Assembly (NCBI RefSeq): GCF_900109345.1
Contig: NZ_FNZN01000002.1
Span: 558,001 to 622,000, forward strand
DNA length: 64,000 nucleotides
Source of the DNA: Maribacter orientalis
GTDB lineage: Bacteria > Bacteroidota > Bacteroidia > Flavobacteriales > Flavobacteriaceae
Direction: 5' to 3'
Shown: in pieces, positions 46,374-56,094 of the stretch
Numbering within the stretch: the first letter of the stretch is position 1
How the letters are laid out: each line of letters opens with the position of its first letter
Position numbers and translations under genes: made by a program
Notes under the pieces: model-generated
What the model saw: the letters and a program-made list of their open reading frames with translations, nothing else
Told to the model about the DNA's origin: nothing
The model's database searches: none

Positions 46374-46979
46374 CTAATCAACCACCCCTAACTTAATTTT
46401 AGATAGCCAAGATTTGATAGCAACCTTGGCCTCTTTTTCATTTTCTCCCTTAATCGCCAAAAAAATACCGTCCCTTTCTTTTCCTCCTTTTATTGAAAAG
46501 CCTTCTAAAATTTTACTCTTCGGGCATAATATTTCAATGGTGTCGAAACTACTGCCAACACCATAACCTGCATTGGTATTGAACGGAATCACCGTTTTCC
46601 CCTCGAGATTATTTTCAGTTAAAAAACTCTTTAAAGGAGGGGGAAGCTGCATACCCCAAGTAGGAAAACCAATAAATATGGTTTCGTACTTTTTCATATC
46701 GACCTTAGTCTTTAACGGTGGTAAAAACCCGGTTTCATTTTCTTCGGCCACCTGTTTTACAATAGCCCGATAATTTTCAGGATATGGATTTTCAAGCTCT
46801 AAGGGAACTAAATCGCCACCTACTTCTTGGTGAATAATCTCTGCCAAAGCTTTGGTATTGTTAGTTCGGGATAAATAAACCACAAGAACTTTATCCGATT
46901 CCTGTAATCGCATCTCCTTCTTTGTTTCAGATGAGAAACAAGAACTAAAGAATGTTAATAAAATTAAAAGCTTGGTCAT
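46374..46979 (-). CDS. Flavodoxin family lipoprotein
   Basis: 201 residues. Short signal peptide with lipobox FFSSC (Cys about residue 14), then a flavodoxin fold: FMN phosphate loop LSRTNNTKALAEII (about 36-49), the 50s loop IGFPTWGMQLPPPLKSFL, and PFNTNAGYGVGSSFDTI. It would be an exported electron-transfer protein, unusual because flavodoxins are normally cytoplasmic; similar lipoprotein flavodoxins occur beside aldo/keto reductases. It follows the Tat aldo/keto reductase by 16 bp and is probably its redox partner or cotranscribed neighbour (inference). Confidence 0.88.
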   Translation of the reverse strand: MTKLLILLTFFSSCFSSETKKEMRLQESDKVLVVYLSRTNNTKALAEIIHQEVGGDLVPLELENPYPENYRAIVKQVAEENETGFLPPLKTKVDMKKYETIFIGFPTWGMQLPPPLKSFLTENNLEGKTVIPFNTNAGYGVGSSFDTIEILCPKSKILEGFSIKGGKERDGIFLAIKGENEKEAKVAIKSWLSKIKLGVVD

Positions 46980-46995
46980 AAATTTCTCTCCTATT

Positions 46996-48138
<1,143 letters not shown>

Positions 48139-48169
48139 CTACTTTTTCGTTTTACTTTCTTTTTAATTT

Positions 48170-49072
48170 TTATTCTAAGTGCTTTTGTAAAAAAGCAATA
48201 ACCTTGGTGCGTATCTCATCCACATCAAACATTTCCCCAAAATGAGGAGCATCCTTCACCATGATCAATTCGTTTTCTACGCCCTTTATCGTCAACCACG
48301 CACTTAAGAGTTGGGACTGTCTTGGGGAAACTAACTCATCTTTTTCACCATGAATAATCAAAAAAGGCGGGTCGTTCCCATCAACGTAGCTAGCGGGACT
48401 GGCGGCCTTGGCCAAATCAGGACGATCAAGGGGAGCTGACCCGATCAACAGTCCTTCAGGTGATTTTGGGTCATTGGCCCCCGGAAATAATAAGAGTTCT
48501 GCCGGACCGTAAAAATCGACTACCGCCTGAAACTGAAAAGAGGTATTGGTATCTGTCATAAAAAAGTCAGGGATAGTATCATTCTTTGACAATCCCATCA
48601 TGGAGGCTAAATGCCCTCCTGCAGAAAATCCCATGACGGCCATTCGGTCTGTATCAAAACCATAAGTATCCGCATTATCCACCAAAAAGGAAACGGCACG
48701 ATTGCAATCTTGTATTTGTGCAGGAAAAATAGCTTGAGTAGCAAAGCGATAATCTATGGATGCTAAAGCGTATCCTTTGTCCAAAATTTCCGCCACTGTT
48801 TTTTTCATGTAGCCTATATCGGAATACTTGTCATTTACCAGCCATCCGCCACCATGAACAAAGATGACCAAAGGTATTTTGCCTGTTACTTTTGAAGGTA
48901 AGTAAATATCGAGCAGGTGTTTTTGAAGGGTATCGTTATTGTAGTTGATATTACCATGAAGTTCCGTTCCCTCTGGAAAAATATCCAATACCCGGTTCGT
49001 TTGTGAATATCCCTGAAAAAGGGCCAAAAAAAGGACCATTAAAAATGATAATCTCTTGTTTTGTGCTCTCAT
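48170..49072 (-). CDS. Secreted alpha/beta hydrolase (esterase/lipase, BD-FAE-like)
   Basis: 300 residues with signal peptide (LSFLMVLFLALFQGYSQ). Oxyanion segment FVHGGGWLVNDKYSD, nucleophile elbow GFSAGGHLASM (Ser about 146), Asp/His in IIHGEKDELVSPRQSQ and DAPHFGEMFD. The architecture fits feruloyl-esterase/acetyl-esterase-like enzymes that act on plant or algal esters. It lies between the carboxylesterase and the aldo/keto reductase on the same strand. Substrate inferred only by family. Confidence 0.9.
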   Translation of the reverse strand: MRAQNKRLSFLMVLFLALFQGYSQTNRVLDIFPEGTELHGNINYNNDTLQKHLLDIYLPSKVTGKIPLVIFVHGGGWLVNDKYSDIGYMKKTVAEILDKGYALASIDYRFATQAIFPAQIQDCNRAVSFLVDNADTYGFDTDRMAVMGFSAGGHLASMMGLSKNDTIPDFFMTDTNTSFQFQAVVDFYGPAELLLFPGANDPKSPEGLLIGSAPLDRPDLAKAASPASYVDGNDPPFLIIHGEKDELVSPRQSQLLSAWLTIKGVENELIMVKDAPHFGEMFDVDEIRTKVIAFLQKHLE

Positions 49073-49122
49073 ACCCTTGTCTTTGTGTGATTTTAGATTT
49101 CCAAATTTCTTCTTGATACGGA

Positions 49123-50745
49123 TTAAATGCCCCTTGCCTGTATTTTGTGTCTTGAATTTAGGGATTTTTCAATCACATCCAATCTTGCTTTCCTTGGATC
49201 GGGTTTCCCAATTGTAGAACCGTCCCTTTCTATATCAAGAATCTCATTTTCTTCGGCAATGAAAACCGGCCATTCAGGTAAATCTTCGCCATTAGGGTTA
49301 CCGGTCTTTGCGAAATTCACCCAATAGGCATTCATCATTTCAGCAACCTTTTTGTCTTCTGGTGTCGTTTCTGGGTTGCCCCATCGGGCATTGAGATTGT
49401 TAAATACATAACCGACTTCTGAACCGTGTCCTGCACCAAATGGCATACGCTCTTTTAAAGGGTCAGGTACAAAACCAAAATGGTACACATATGTAGCTTG
49501 ATTCTCATTAGTAAATGCCCTGGCGGTAAAACGCCCAGGCTCACCCCATACCCAATCTGAATTAAACTTTGTAATTACCTCGGTAAATTCGTTAGTACCG
49601 TCAGGATCATAGGCCGTTTTCACTTCCTCAATAAAATCACCAAAAAGCGAAAATAGTTCTTCTTTGGTTTTACTTGTGCTTACAAAAGGACCGCCAATCT
49701 CTGCACTATTAGACCCAATGATCAGGGGTATTTTTGCTTGTCGGCCAGCGTTATAGGCGCTCTCTGCAGTTTCCACGACCAATGTTCCATCTAGAATGGG
49801 TCCAGAATAAATGCGAGGGCCACCTACACCATTTGTTTCCTGTCCTCCGTCCACGATCTCCTCAACACTCAGCGCACGTAGTTTGGCCAGCGCAGCTGCA
49901 TCTGTTCCTTCAATTCCATGTTTTTTAGCAAAGTTGATGCCTATGGTTTCTGCTGAAACCGTATAGAAACTGTCGGCATTTTCTTCACGAATGGGCCTTC
50001 CGGTAAGAACACCGTCCCGGCCACCTCCCGATTGACTAATTCCCTTGTGAAAAAGACCTTTCGCATCTGGTATAGTCATCAATGAATGTACAGATACACC
50101 ACCGGCAGAAAAACCAAAAATGGTTACATTATTTGAGTCACCACCAAAAGCTTCCACATTTTTCTGTACCCACTTAAGCGCCGCAATCTGGTCCATATAA
50201 GCATAACTTCCTTTATGTTCTTCTGGATGCTCCGCACTTAAAGCAGGAAATGCAAAATGGCCCAAACGACCCAAACGATAATTAATTGTAATTAAAATCA
50301 CGTCTTTTTTGGCAAACTCATTTCCTGCAATACCGGGGCCAGAACCACTACCACCTACAAATCCTCCCCCATGTATCCAAACCATCACAGGTAATTTTGA
50401 TTGCTTAGAGATGTTAGACGGTTTCCATATGTTTAGGTAAAGACAATCTTCAGATGAACCATCGACTATTGTGCCCGGCGAACCTCCCCAACCAGACTGT
50501 GCACAATTTGGTCCATAATTGCTTGCATCACGTTCTCCTTTCCATGGTATAACTGGTTGCGGCGCGCGCCAACGATAATCGCCAACGGGAGGAGCCGCAA
50601 AAGGAATTCCTTTAAAACTAGTTACCAAGCCTTCATTGACGCCAACAAGAATCCCTGATTCTGTTTTAACTTTATGAAAATTATTTTGTTGTGCCGTAAT
50701 GCTAAAGCCCAACAAAAGAGTTAAGCCAAATAGAAATTTCTTCAT
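49123..50745 (-). CDS. Secreted carboxylesterase type B
   Basis: 540 residues with a clear signal peptide (MKKFLFGLTLLLGFSITAQ). Family signatures: EDCLYLNIWKPSNISK, VWIHGGGFVGGSGSGPGIAG, and the catalytic FGFSAGGVSVHSLM (Ser about 215), plus FNSDWVWGEPGRF and GAGHGSEVGYVF with the catalytic His. Would hydrolyse carboxylic esters in the periplasm or outside. It lies 39 bp after the NTF2-like pair, in the same minus-strand run. With the second esterase it could release the acid or alcohol that the Mo and PQQ oxidoreductases then oxidise (inference). Confidence 0.93.
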   Translation of the reverse strand: MKKFLFGLTLLLGFSITAQQNNFHKVKTESGILVGVNEGLVTSFKGIPFAAPPVGDYRWRAPQPVIPWKGERDASNYGPNCAQSGWGGSPGTIVDGSSEDCLYLNIWKPSNISKQSKLPVMVWIHGGGFVGGSGSGPGIAGNEFAKKDVILITINYRLGRLGHFAFPALSAEHPEEHKGSYAYMDQIAALKWVQKNVEAFGGDSNNVTIFGFSAGGVSVHSLMTIPDAKGLFHKGISQSGGGRDGVLTGRPIREENADSFYTVSAETIGINFAKKHGIEGTDAAALAKLRALSVEEIVDGGQETNGVGGPRIYSGPILDGTLVVETAESAYNAGRQAKIPLIIGSNSAEIGGPFVSTSKTKEELFSLFGDFIEEVKTAYDPDGTNEFTEVITKFNSDWVWGEPGRFTARAFTNENQATYVYHFGFVPDPLKERMPFGAGHGSEVGYVFNNLNARWGNPETTPEDKKVAEMMNAYWVNFAKTGNPNGEDLPEWPVFIAEENEILDIERDGSTIGKPDPRKARLDVIEKSLNSRHKIQARGI

Positions 50746-50784
50746 GTAGCTGTTTTATTTTATTTACCTATAATTGATTTCGTT

Positions 50785-51228
50785 TTATTCTCGTATCATA
50801 AGTTTGCTAAAAGTCAAGTCGGCCAATTTCCAGTTGTCGTTTTCTTTTACATAGACTTCTGTGACCATAAAAGGGTTACTAACTTCATTCTCACCAACGA
50901 CCGCCAATAATGTTATTTGATTCCAAAGGATTACAGTGTTCTCATTCAAAACTTCTACCATTACCTCATGAACATCTGCCTTTTTGTAGTGTATAAATCC
51001 ACCCCTAATAATATCCACTTCTCGGTCTTTGCCCCAAGTACCGCCCATATGGACAAACTTGGCTTTATTATGAAAAAGCACTTCAAGGCTATCGGCATTT
51101 TTATCGGCCATCCATTGCCATTTTTGGGTAGAAAGGTCCTTTATTTCCTGCTCAATATCAGTAGATTGCGCAATTCCCAAATGTGTGCCCATAAGACAGA
51201 TTAACAAACCAAATATTTTACTTTTCAT
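50785..51228 (-). CDS. Secreted NTF2-like (DUF4440-type) protein, copy 1
   Basis: 147 residues with signal peptide (KSKIFGLLICLMGTHLGIAQ). The rest is a SnoaL/NTF2-like cone fold: KWQWMADKNADSLEVLFHNKAKFVHMGGTWGKDREVDIIRGG..., ending NDNWKLADLTFSKL. These folds serve as small enzymes or binding proteins. It is a clear paralog of the next gene upstream (51248-51700), from which it is separated by 19 bp. No catalytic assignment is possible. Confidence 0.82.
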   Translation of the reverse strand: MKSKIFGLLICLMGTHLGIAQSTDIEQEIKDLSTQKWQWMADKNADSLEVLFHNKAKFVHMGGTWGKDREVDIIRGGFIHYKKADVHEVMVEVLNENTVILWNQITLLAVVGENEVSNPFMVTEVYVKENDNWKLADLTFSKLMIRE

Positions 51229-51247
51229 ATTTTTTATGTTCTAATTT

Positions 51248-51700
51248 TTAATGTTCTATTTCATGGGTGTCGCGAACACTGCTAAAAGTCAAGTCTAATA
51301 ACTTCCAATCACCACCTTCCTTCTTATAAAATTCGGTAACGGTAAATTCGTTAGATACATCGTTGCCTCTTACATGGGCAGTTAAGGTTATCCGGTTCCA
51401 GAGTATGGCAGTATCGTCTCCAAATGTCTCCACTGCTACATCATGTACATCGGCATTTTTGTACCAAATACTTCCCGTTTTTATAATTTCCAATTCCCTG
51501 TCTTTTTTCCATGAACCGCTCATGTGCACAAATTTTGATTTGTCATGGAAAAGGGTTGCCAATTCATCTACATTTTTATCGGCCATCCATTGCCATTTTT
51601 GCTTGGAAAGTTCCTTGATTTCTTCTTCAATGCTGGTACTTTGCGCGAAAGATGAAGTGCTAATTACTGTTAATAGAATACCAAATACTAGATTTTTCAT
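51248..51700 (-). CDS. Secreted NTF2-like (DUF4440-type) protein, copy 2
   Basis: 150 residues, signal peptide (MKNLVFGILLTVISTSSFAQ), and the same fold and spacing as copy 1: EEIKELSKQKWQWMADKNVDELATLFHDKSKFVHMSGSW..., ending GGDWKLLDLTFSSV. First gene of the long minus-strand catabolic run, divergent from the AraC regulator across a 211-bp gap, which should hold the control region. Confidence 0.82.
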   Translation of the reverse strand: MKNLVFGILLTVISTSSFAQSTSIEEEIKELSKQKWQWMADKNVDELATLFHDKSKFVHMSGSWKKDRELEIIKTGSIWYKNADVHDVAVETFGDDTAILWNRITLTAHVRGNDVSNEFTVTEFYKKEGGDWKLLDLTFSSVRDTHEIEH

Positions 51701-51911
51701 TTTTAAAGTGTTTAAATGTTACTACTGAATAACTTTATTTATAATAATGTTTACTTTTTAACTCATCATAGACAAGCTGCTCAAACCTATTAAATATTTA
51801 AGATAGTTGAGCTACCCTTATCACTGAATAACCTACCACTTTTACTGATTTTTAAATGCTATATGGTTTGTTCACAAAACTTTAACTAAATTGGAAAAAA
51901 TGTGAAGGGTT

Positions 51912-52817
51912 ATGTCTACGATAAAAGATTTGGTTAAGGTAGATGATTATTGTTCCAAGTTTAATCTGTCAACGTTGCACCCATTGGTCAGCGTACATGA
52001 TCTCTCAGAAGGAACTTGGGGGGGAAGTGAACATGCCGAAGCCGTACGGTATCATTTTTACGGTATTTTTTTAAAACAAGGGGAAGGCTGTATTTTAAAA
52101 TATGGTCGTCAGAACTATGATTACCAAGATGGGACTTTGGTATTTCTAGGACCAGGGCAATTGGTGAATGTAGGACACATCGACAAGAATTTTAAACCAT
52201 CTGGCCATGCGCTTTTGTTTCATCCCGATTTGCTTTGGGGTACCCACTTGGCAAAAACAATGACCAATTATACCTTTTTTTCTTATCTATTCCATGAAGC
52301 ACTTCATGTCTCAAAAAAAGAGCGACAATTGGTGTTAGATTTATTTGATAAAATACGAACAGAACTATCTCAAGGAATTGATAAGCATAGTAAAGAACTG
52401 GTTGTTGCCAATATCGAACTATTTTTAAAATACTGTATGCGATTCTACGATCGGCAGTTCATAACTAGGGAAAAGGAAAATCTAGGCGTTATTCAACGGT
52501 TCGAAATTTCTTTGAATTCCTATATACAAAAAGGAAAAGCTAGGGTGTTAGGAACCCCTTCAGTAAGCTATTTTGCGGAGGAACAAAATTTGTCTTCCAA
52601 TTATTTCGGTGATCTGGTCAAAAAGGAAACCGGAAAAAGTGCCAATGAACATATTCAGGACAAGTTGATTGAAATAGCCAAACAAAAAATCTTTGATCCC
52701 GATAACTCTTTGAGTGAAATTGCCTATGAACTAGGTTTTAAGTACCCACAGCATTTTACGCGGCTCTTTAAGAAAAAAGTTGGGAAAACTCCAAATGAGT
52801 TTCGCTTACTGAATTAA
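51912..52817 (+). CDS. AraC family transcriptional regulator
   Basis: 301 residues. N-terminal cupin-like ligand domain (about 30-150; HALLFHPDLLWGTHLA) and a C-terminal double helix-turn-helix (about 200-301; VSYFAEEQNLSSNYFGDLVKKETGKSANEHI ... SLSEIAYELGFKYPQHFTRLFKKKVGKTPNEFRLLN). The second HTH matches the AraC signature well. It is divergent from the secreted NTF2-like genes and is the likely activator of the catabolic run at 36-51.7 kb. The DNA between 51701 and 51911 should contain its operators, although I see no obvious long direct repeat. Confidence 0.93.
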   Translation: MSTIKDLVKVDDYCSKFNLSTLHPLVSVHDLSEGTWGGSEHAEAVRYHFYGIFLKQGEGCILKYGRQNYDYQDGTLVFLGPGQLVNVGHIDKNFKPSGHALLFHPDLLWGTHLAKTMTNYTFFSYLFHEALHVSKKERQLVLDLFDKIRTELSQGIDKHSKELVVANIELFLKYCMRFYDRQFITREKENLGVIQRFEISLNSYIQKGKARVLGTPSVSYFAEEQNLSSNYFGDLVKKETGKSANEHIQDKLIEIAKQKIFDPDNSLSEIAYELGFKYPQHFTRLFKKKVGKTPNEFRLLN

Positions 52818-52823
52818 ATCTAC

Positions 52824-53181
<358 letters not shown>

Positions 53182-53185
53182 TAGG

Positions 53186-53554
53186 GATTTGTTTACGCCT
53201 TATTACGCTAGATGGAGCAATGGCGAAGTGGATATGGTTGGATTGAGTGATACTACTTTGAAACCTATTTGGGCCCTCGAAATTAAATGGTCTGATCGAT
53301 ATTTTGAAAAACCCAAAGAATTAAAAAGTTTAATCAAATTTTGCCAGGAAAATAGTATTAAAACACCAATTGTTACGTCTATAAGTAAAGAAAGGGAAGT
53401 GGAATATGCAGATGTTCTCTTTCAATTTTTACCTTCATCGGCTTATGAATATATAGTCGGGAAAAATACGCTTGGCATGAAAATAAAAAATAAACATACC
53501 AAAACACTAAGCTTTTTTAAAGTTCAAATAAAGGATATTTTACTATTTGCATAA
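53186..53554 (+). pseudogene. DUF4143-type ATPase, C-terminal remnant
   Basis: About 120 residues: YYARWSNGEVDMVGLSDTTLKPIWALEIKWSDRYFEKP, then SLIKFCQENSI ... PIVTSIS. The EVDxV ... ALEIKWS pattern is that of the nuclease-like C-terminal domain of AAA ATPases with DUF4143. The ATPase domain and most of the DUF are missing upstream, where the frame runs into the aldo/keto reductase remnant. A 5'-truncated fragment, probably not expressed. Confidence 0.65.
53519..53537 (+). repeat. 19-bp dispersed repeat, copy 1
   Basis: AAAGTTCAAATAAAGGATA, identical to copy 3 (55496-55514) and close to copy 2 (54408-54426). It lies inside the 3' end of the DUF4143 remnant. Confidence 0.6.
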
Positions 53555-53576
53555 TTTTCAAATTATCGTTATTTTG
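53547..53576 (+). promoter_or_regulatory. Promoter of the parDE module
   Basis: TTG at 53547-53549, a 19-bp spacer, TTATTTTG at 53569-53576 (7 of 8 to TAnnTTTG), 27 bp before the ParD ATG. Confidence 0.65.
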
Positions 53577-53603
53577 CATCAATAATATTAATAATGGTTC
53601 ATT

Positions 53604-53855
53604 ATGGCGGTAATTAGAAAATCAATTACATTTACAGAACAACAAGAGGCTTACGTAAAGAGCTTAATCGAGCAAGGTTTTTACACAAACGATAGTGAAT
53701 ATGTCAGAGATATTATACGGAAGGATCAGGAAAGAAGAAAACGTATTGTAGATTTGAACGAGGCTCTCATCGAGGGAATGGAAAGCGGACCATCTGATGC
53801 CAATATAGATAGTATTTGGGAAGAAGCCATAAATGAGCATAATGCCGGAGAATAA
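53604..53855 (+). CDS. parD: ParD-like antitoxin of a type II toxin-antitoxin module
   Basis: 83 residues. Ribbon-helix-helix N-terminus (RKSITFTEQQEAYVKSLIEQGFYTNDSEYVRDIIRKDQERR, about 5-45) of the CC2985/ParD family, which binds the operator, and an acidic C-terminal tail that wraps the toxin. It overlaps the toxin gene by 14-23 bp, the usual coupled order antitoxin then toxin. Its own promoter lies just upstream, where autoregulation by the ParDE complex is expected. Confidence 0.92.
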   Translation: MAVIRKSITFTEQQEAYVKSLIEQGFYTNDSEYVRDIIRKDQERRKRIVDLNEALIEGMESGPSDANIDSIWEEAINEHNAGE

Positions 53856-54144
53856 TTATATTATTAGTGTTAAGGCAAAAAGCGATATAAAGTCCATTGC
53901 CAAATACACGATAAAAGAATTCGGAGTGAATCAATCTTTTAAATATGCATATGGTCTCAAAAGTATTTTACAGGAATTAGCAAATAACCCTGAATTAGGT
54001 AAGCGTTATGTTGCCGTTAAAAACAAGATGCTACTACGTTATAGATACAAGTCGCATGTAGTGTTCTATTATACCGAAAGCAATGAAATTTTTATAGTTA
54101 GAATACTTGGAGGTAAGATGGACTTCCAGATGCACCTGAAGTGA
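53842..54144 (+). CDS. parE: ParE-like toxin (RelE/ParE superfamily)
   Basis: About 100 residues with the ParE fold: YIISVKAKSDIKSIAKYTIKEFGVNQSFKYAYGLKSIL, then LANNPELGKRY and the C-terminal strands LLRYRYKSHVVFYYTESNEIFIVRILGGKMD. ParE toxins inhibit DNA gyrase. Start placed at ATG 53842 (MPENNYIISV), which fits family N-termini; ATG 53833 is three codons upstream. Both overlap parD. It appears intact, unlike most neighbours in this island. Confidence 0.92.
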   Translation: MPENNYIISVKAKSDIKSIAKYTIKEFGVNQSFKYAYGLKSILQELANNPELGKRYVAVKNKMLLRYRYKSHVVFYYTESNEIFIVRILGGKMDFQMHLK

Positions 54145-54205
54145 ATTTTAAGTAAAAGGATGAGTTAGGACACTATGTCGTAATTCGGTAATGTCAATTT
54201 AAAGA

Positions 54206-54409
54206 ATGCAAGACTTAAAAAAAGAACTAATTGACTTAAAAAAATATGGCGAGTCAGTTTTTGAGGATAAAACCAACTTTGAAAAGTGGTTAAAGACAAA
54301 GTCAAAAGCTTTAGGTGGGATAACCCCTGAATCACTTTTAAACAGTGCAAGAGGCATACAGAAGGTTATGGATGCATTGGGAAGAATTGAACACGGTATC
54401 TTGGCTTAA
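54206..54409 (+). CDS. Orphan MbcA/ParS/Xre-type antitoxin toxin-binding domain (DUF2384)
   Basis: 67 residues: a helical N-terminus, then FEKWLKTKSKALGGITPESLLNSARGIQKVMDALGRIEHGILA. The W-L ... ALGG-x-PESLL ... VMDALGRIEHG pattern is the C-terminal toxin-binding domain of MbcA/ParS/Xre antitoxins, which partner RES-domain toxins. The N-terminal HTH of Xre antitoxins is absent and no RES toxin lies nearby, so it is either a stand-alone short antitoxin or a relic. It is preceded by 61 bp of AT-rich DNA after parE. Confidence 0.75.
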   Translation: MQDLKKELIDLKKYGESVFEDKTNFEKWLKTKSKALGGITPESLLNSARGIQKVMDALGRIEHGILA

Positions 54410-54426
54410 AGTTCAATAAAAGGATA
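54408..54426 (+). repeat. 19-bp dispersed repeat, copy 2
   Basis: AAAGTTCAATAAAAGGATA, two mismatches from copies 1 and 3, at the stop codon of the MbcA-like gene. Confidence 0.45.
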
Positions 54427-54483
54427 TAAAGGACATGACAATTTTGTTATTTTTTTGATTCCTTACCTTTAGGCTAAAATAGG

Positions 54484-55418
54484 ATGAATAGGGGAACTAT
54501 TATATTGTACGACGATAAGCCCAGTATAGAAATACGCTTGGACAATGACACTATTTGGTTGAATCAAAGACAAATGGCAGAATTGTTCGATAAGGATAGT
54601 GATACAATAGGTCTCATTTAAAAAATATTTTCAAAACCAAGGAATTGGATAAAAAAGTAACTATCGAGAAATACTCGGTAGTTCAAAAAGAAGGAAATAG
54701 GAATGTTAGACGTACTGTTTTATTTTACAGTTTAGATGCTATAATTTCGGTTGGTTATCGAGTAAATTCAAAACAGGGAACCCAATTTAGAATTTGGGCC
54801 AACAGTATTTTAAGAGAATACTTGGTCAAAGGTTATGCCGTCAATGAGAAAAGATTGGCCCAAAAAGAAGAGGAAATCGAAATACTTATAAATGGTATTT
54901 CGATATTGGGAAGGGCGATAGAAGATAGGTCAAGCAATGAAAACAATGAATGGTTAAGACAGTTTTCCCAAGGATTGAAATTACTTGATGACTACGACCA
55001 CGAAAGCCTTGACACGAAAGGACTAACAAAAAAAGAGTCCATTTTCCCTAGTCTGCAGGATTATCAAGTGCTCGTCCGACAGATGTCAGCTGAATTTGAT
55101 TCTGATATTTTTGGAAGGGAAAAGGATAAAAATTTTCAACGCTCCCTAGCTCAAATTACCAAAGGTTTCGGAACAGAGGATTTTTACCCTACCATAGAAG
55201 AAAAAGCTGCTACATTATTATATCTGATCACTAAAAATCATTCTTTTGTCGATGGTAATAATCGAATAGCTACAGCTTGTTTTCTTAAATTTCTAAATGA
55301 AAACAACATGCTTGATTCCAAAAATGGTAAACCAATAATCAGTAATGATACCTTGGCAAGTTTAACGCTATTCATTGCTTCGAGTAAGACAGAAGAAATG
55401 CAAACGGTAAAAGATTAG
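54484..55418 (+). pseudogene. RhuM-Fic fusion protein gene, frameshifted
   Basis: An N-terminal frame (ATG 54484, RLDNDTIWLNQRQMAELFDKDSDTIG) is the start of the RhuM virulence-protein domain and stops at 54619-54621. The next frame resumes directly as HLKNIFKTKELDKKVTIEKYSVVQKEG, exactly the expected continuation, so one base has been lost near 54612. The rest (YSLDAIISVGYRVNSKQGTQFRIWA, then a C-terminal Fic domain with HSFVDGNNRIATACFLKFL) is intact. The Fic core HxFxDGN is kept, but the following Gly-Arg is Asn-Arg. Fic domains transfer AMP or similar groups to proteins. Likely inactive unless the shift is bypassed. Confidence 0.85.
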
Positions 55419-55495
55419 TGATTAGTGTTCTAAACAGGAACAGATGATTATATCTTCAAAATAAAAATAAGTTAGTACTCGATATCGTAATTCAC

Positions 55496-55514
55496 AAAGT
55501 TCAAATAAAGGATA
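55496..55514 (+). repeat. 19-bp dispersed repeat, copy 3
   Basis: AAAGTTCAAATAAAGGATA, 78 bp after the RhuM-Fic stop. The stretch 55419-55778 otherwise shows no gene or RNA that I can recognise. Confidence 0.6.
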
Positions 55515-55778
55515 ATTAGCATTGAGTCAATGAGTAATGAATTTTTAATCGAGAAAAGCTATTTCTTTAAAACCCCCGTTCTTGGCCTCTTTTAGTAGTT
55601 TCGTTAATTAACCTTTTGTGGAACTTAGATTCCTTAATCTAATATTGAAGTTAAAGCACCCCATGAATGTAGATTCTTTTTCAAAAAATATTCTGTAAAC
55701 GGTGAAGAAGTTTTAAAATGGACCAATTTGTATCAAATAATACCCATCTTAATTAAAAACTAGTTTTGCGTGCAAATG

Positions 55779-55810
55779 AAAAAAGCTTCAAAAGTCAAAA
55801 CTCTTGAAGC
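55779..55810 (-). terminator. Terminator of the broken tRNA-Ala
   Basis: On the minus strand GCTTCAA and TTGAAGC pair (with an inner AGT/ACT), followed by T6. It sits 11 bp past the tRNA CCA end, so it is the native tRNA terminator kept with the 3' half. Confidence 0.8.
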
Positions 55811-55821
55811 CTTATATTTAC

Positions 55822-55866
55822 TGGTGGAGAATACCGGATTCGAACCGGTGACCTCTTGCCTGCCAG
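55822..55866 (-). tRNA. tRNA-Ala(GGC) 3' half, broken at the anticodon loop (att-like scar)
   Basis: Minus strand, from the anticodon loop to the end: CTGGCAG, GCAAG, variable loop AGGTC, T arm ACCGG-TTCGAAT-CCGGT, acceptor ATTCTCC, discriminator A and encoded CCA. The matching 5' half (D arm, acceptor 5' strand, anticodon stem CTTGC) is absent; beyond 55866 the sequence is unrelated AT-rich DNA. A break exactly in the anticodon loop is the usual crossover of tyrosine integrases in tRNA genes. Not a functional tRNA. Isoacceptor assigned from the loop and the 39-43 stem. Confidence 0.8.
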
Positions 55867-56094
55867 TCTTGAAATTATAATTTTTGAAAAAAAATACTCG
55901 TATATTATTGATATTCAATTATTTATAATTTTATTTAAAATCATTTGATTTCGTTTGATTTCAAACAAAGCAAAACATTAGCTTGCACATTAACAACTGT
56001 TTTAAAGAAGGAGAATTAGATAAAGCTTCAGTTGTCAAGGAATCCTTAACAACTGCTTCTGATGGTAAAAGATATAAAACAAAAAAAATACAAT

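Noticed and set aside
55822-55866. Functional tRNA
   Set aside because: The 5' half, D arm and acceptor 5' strand are missing; only the 3' half matches.
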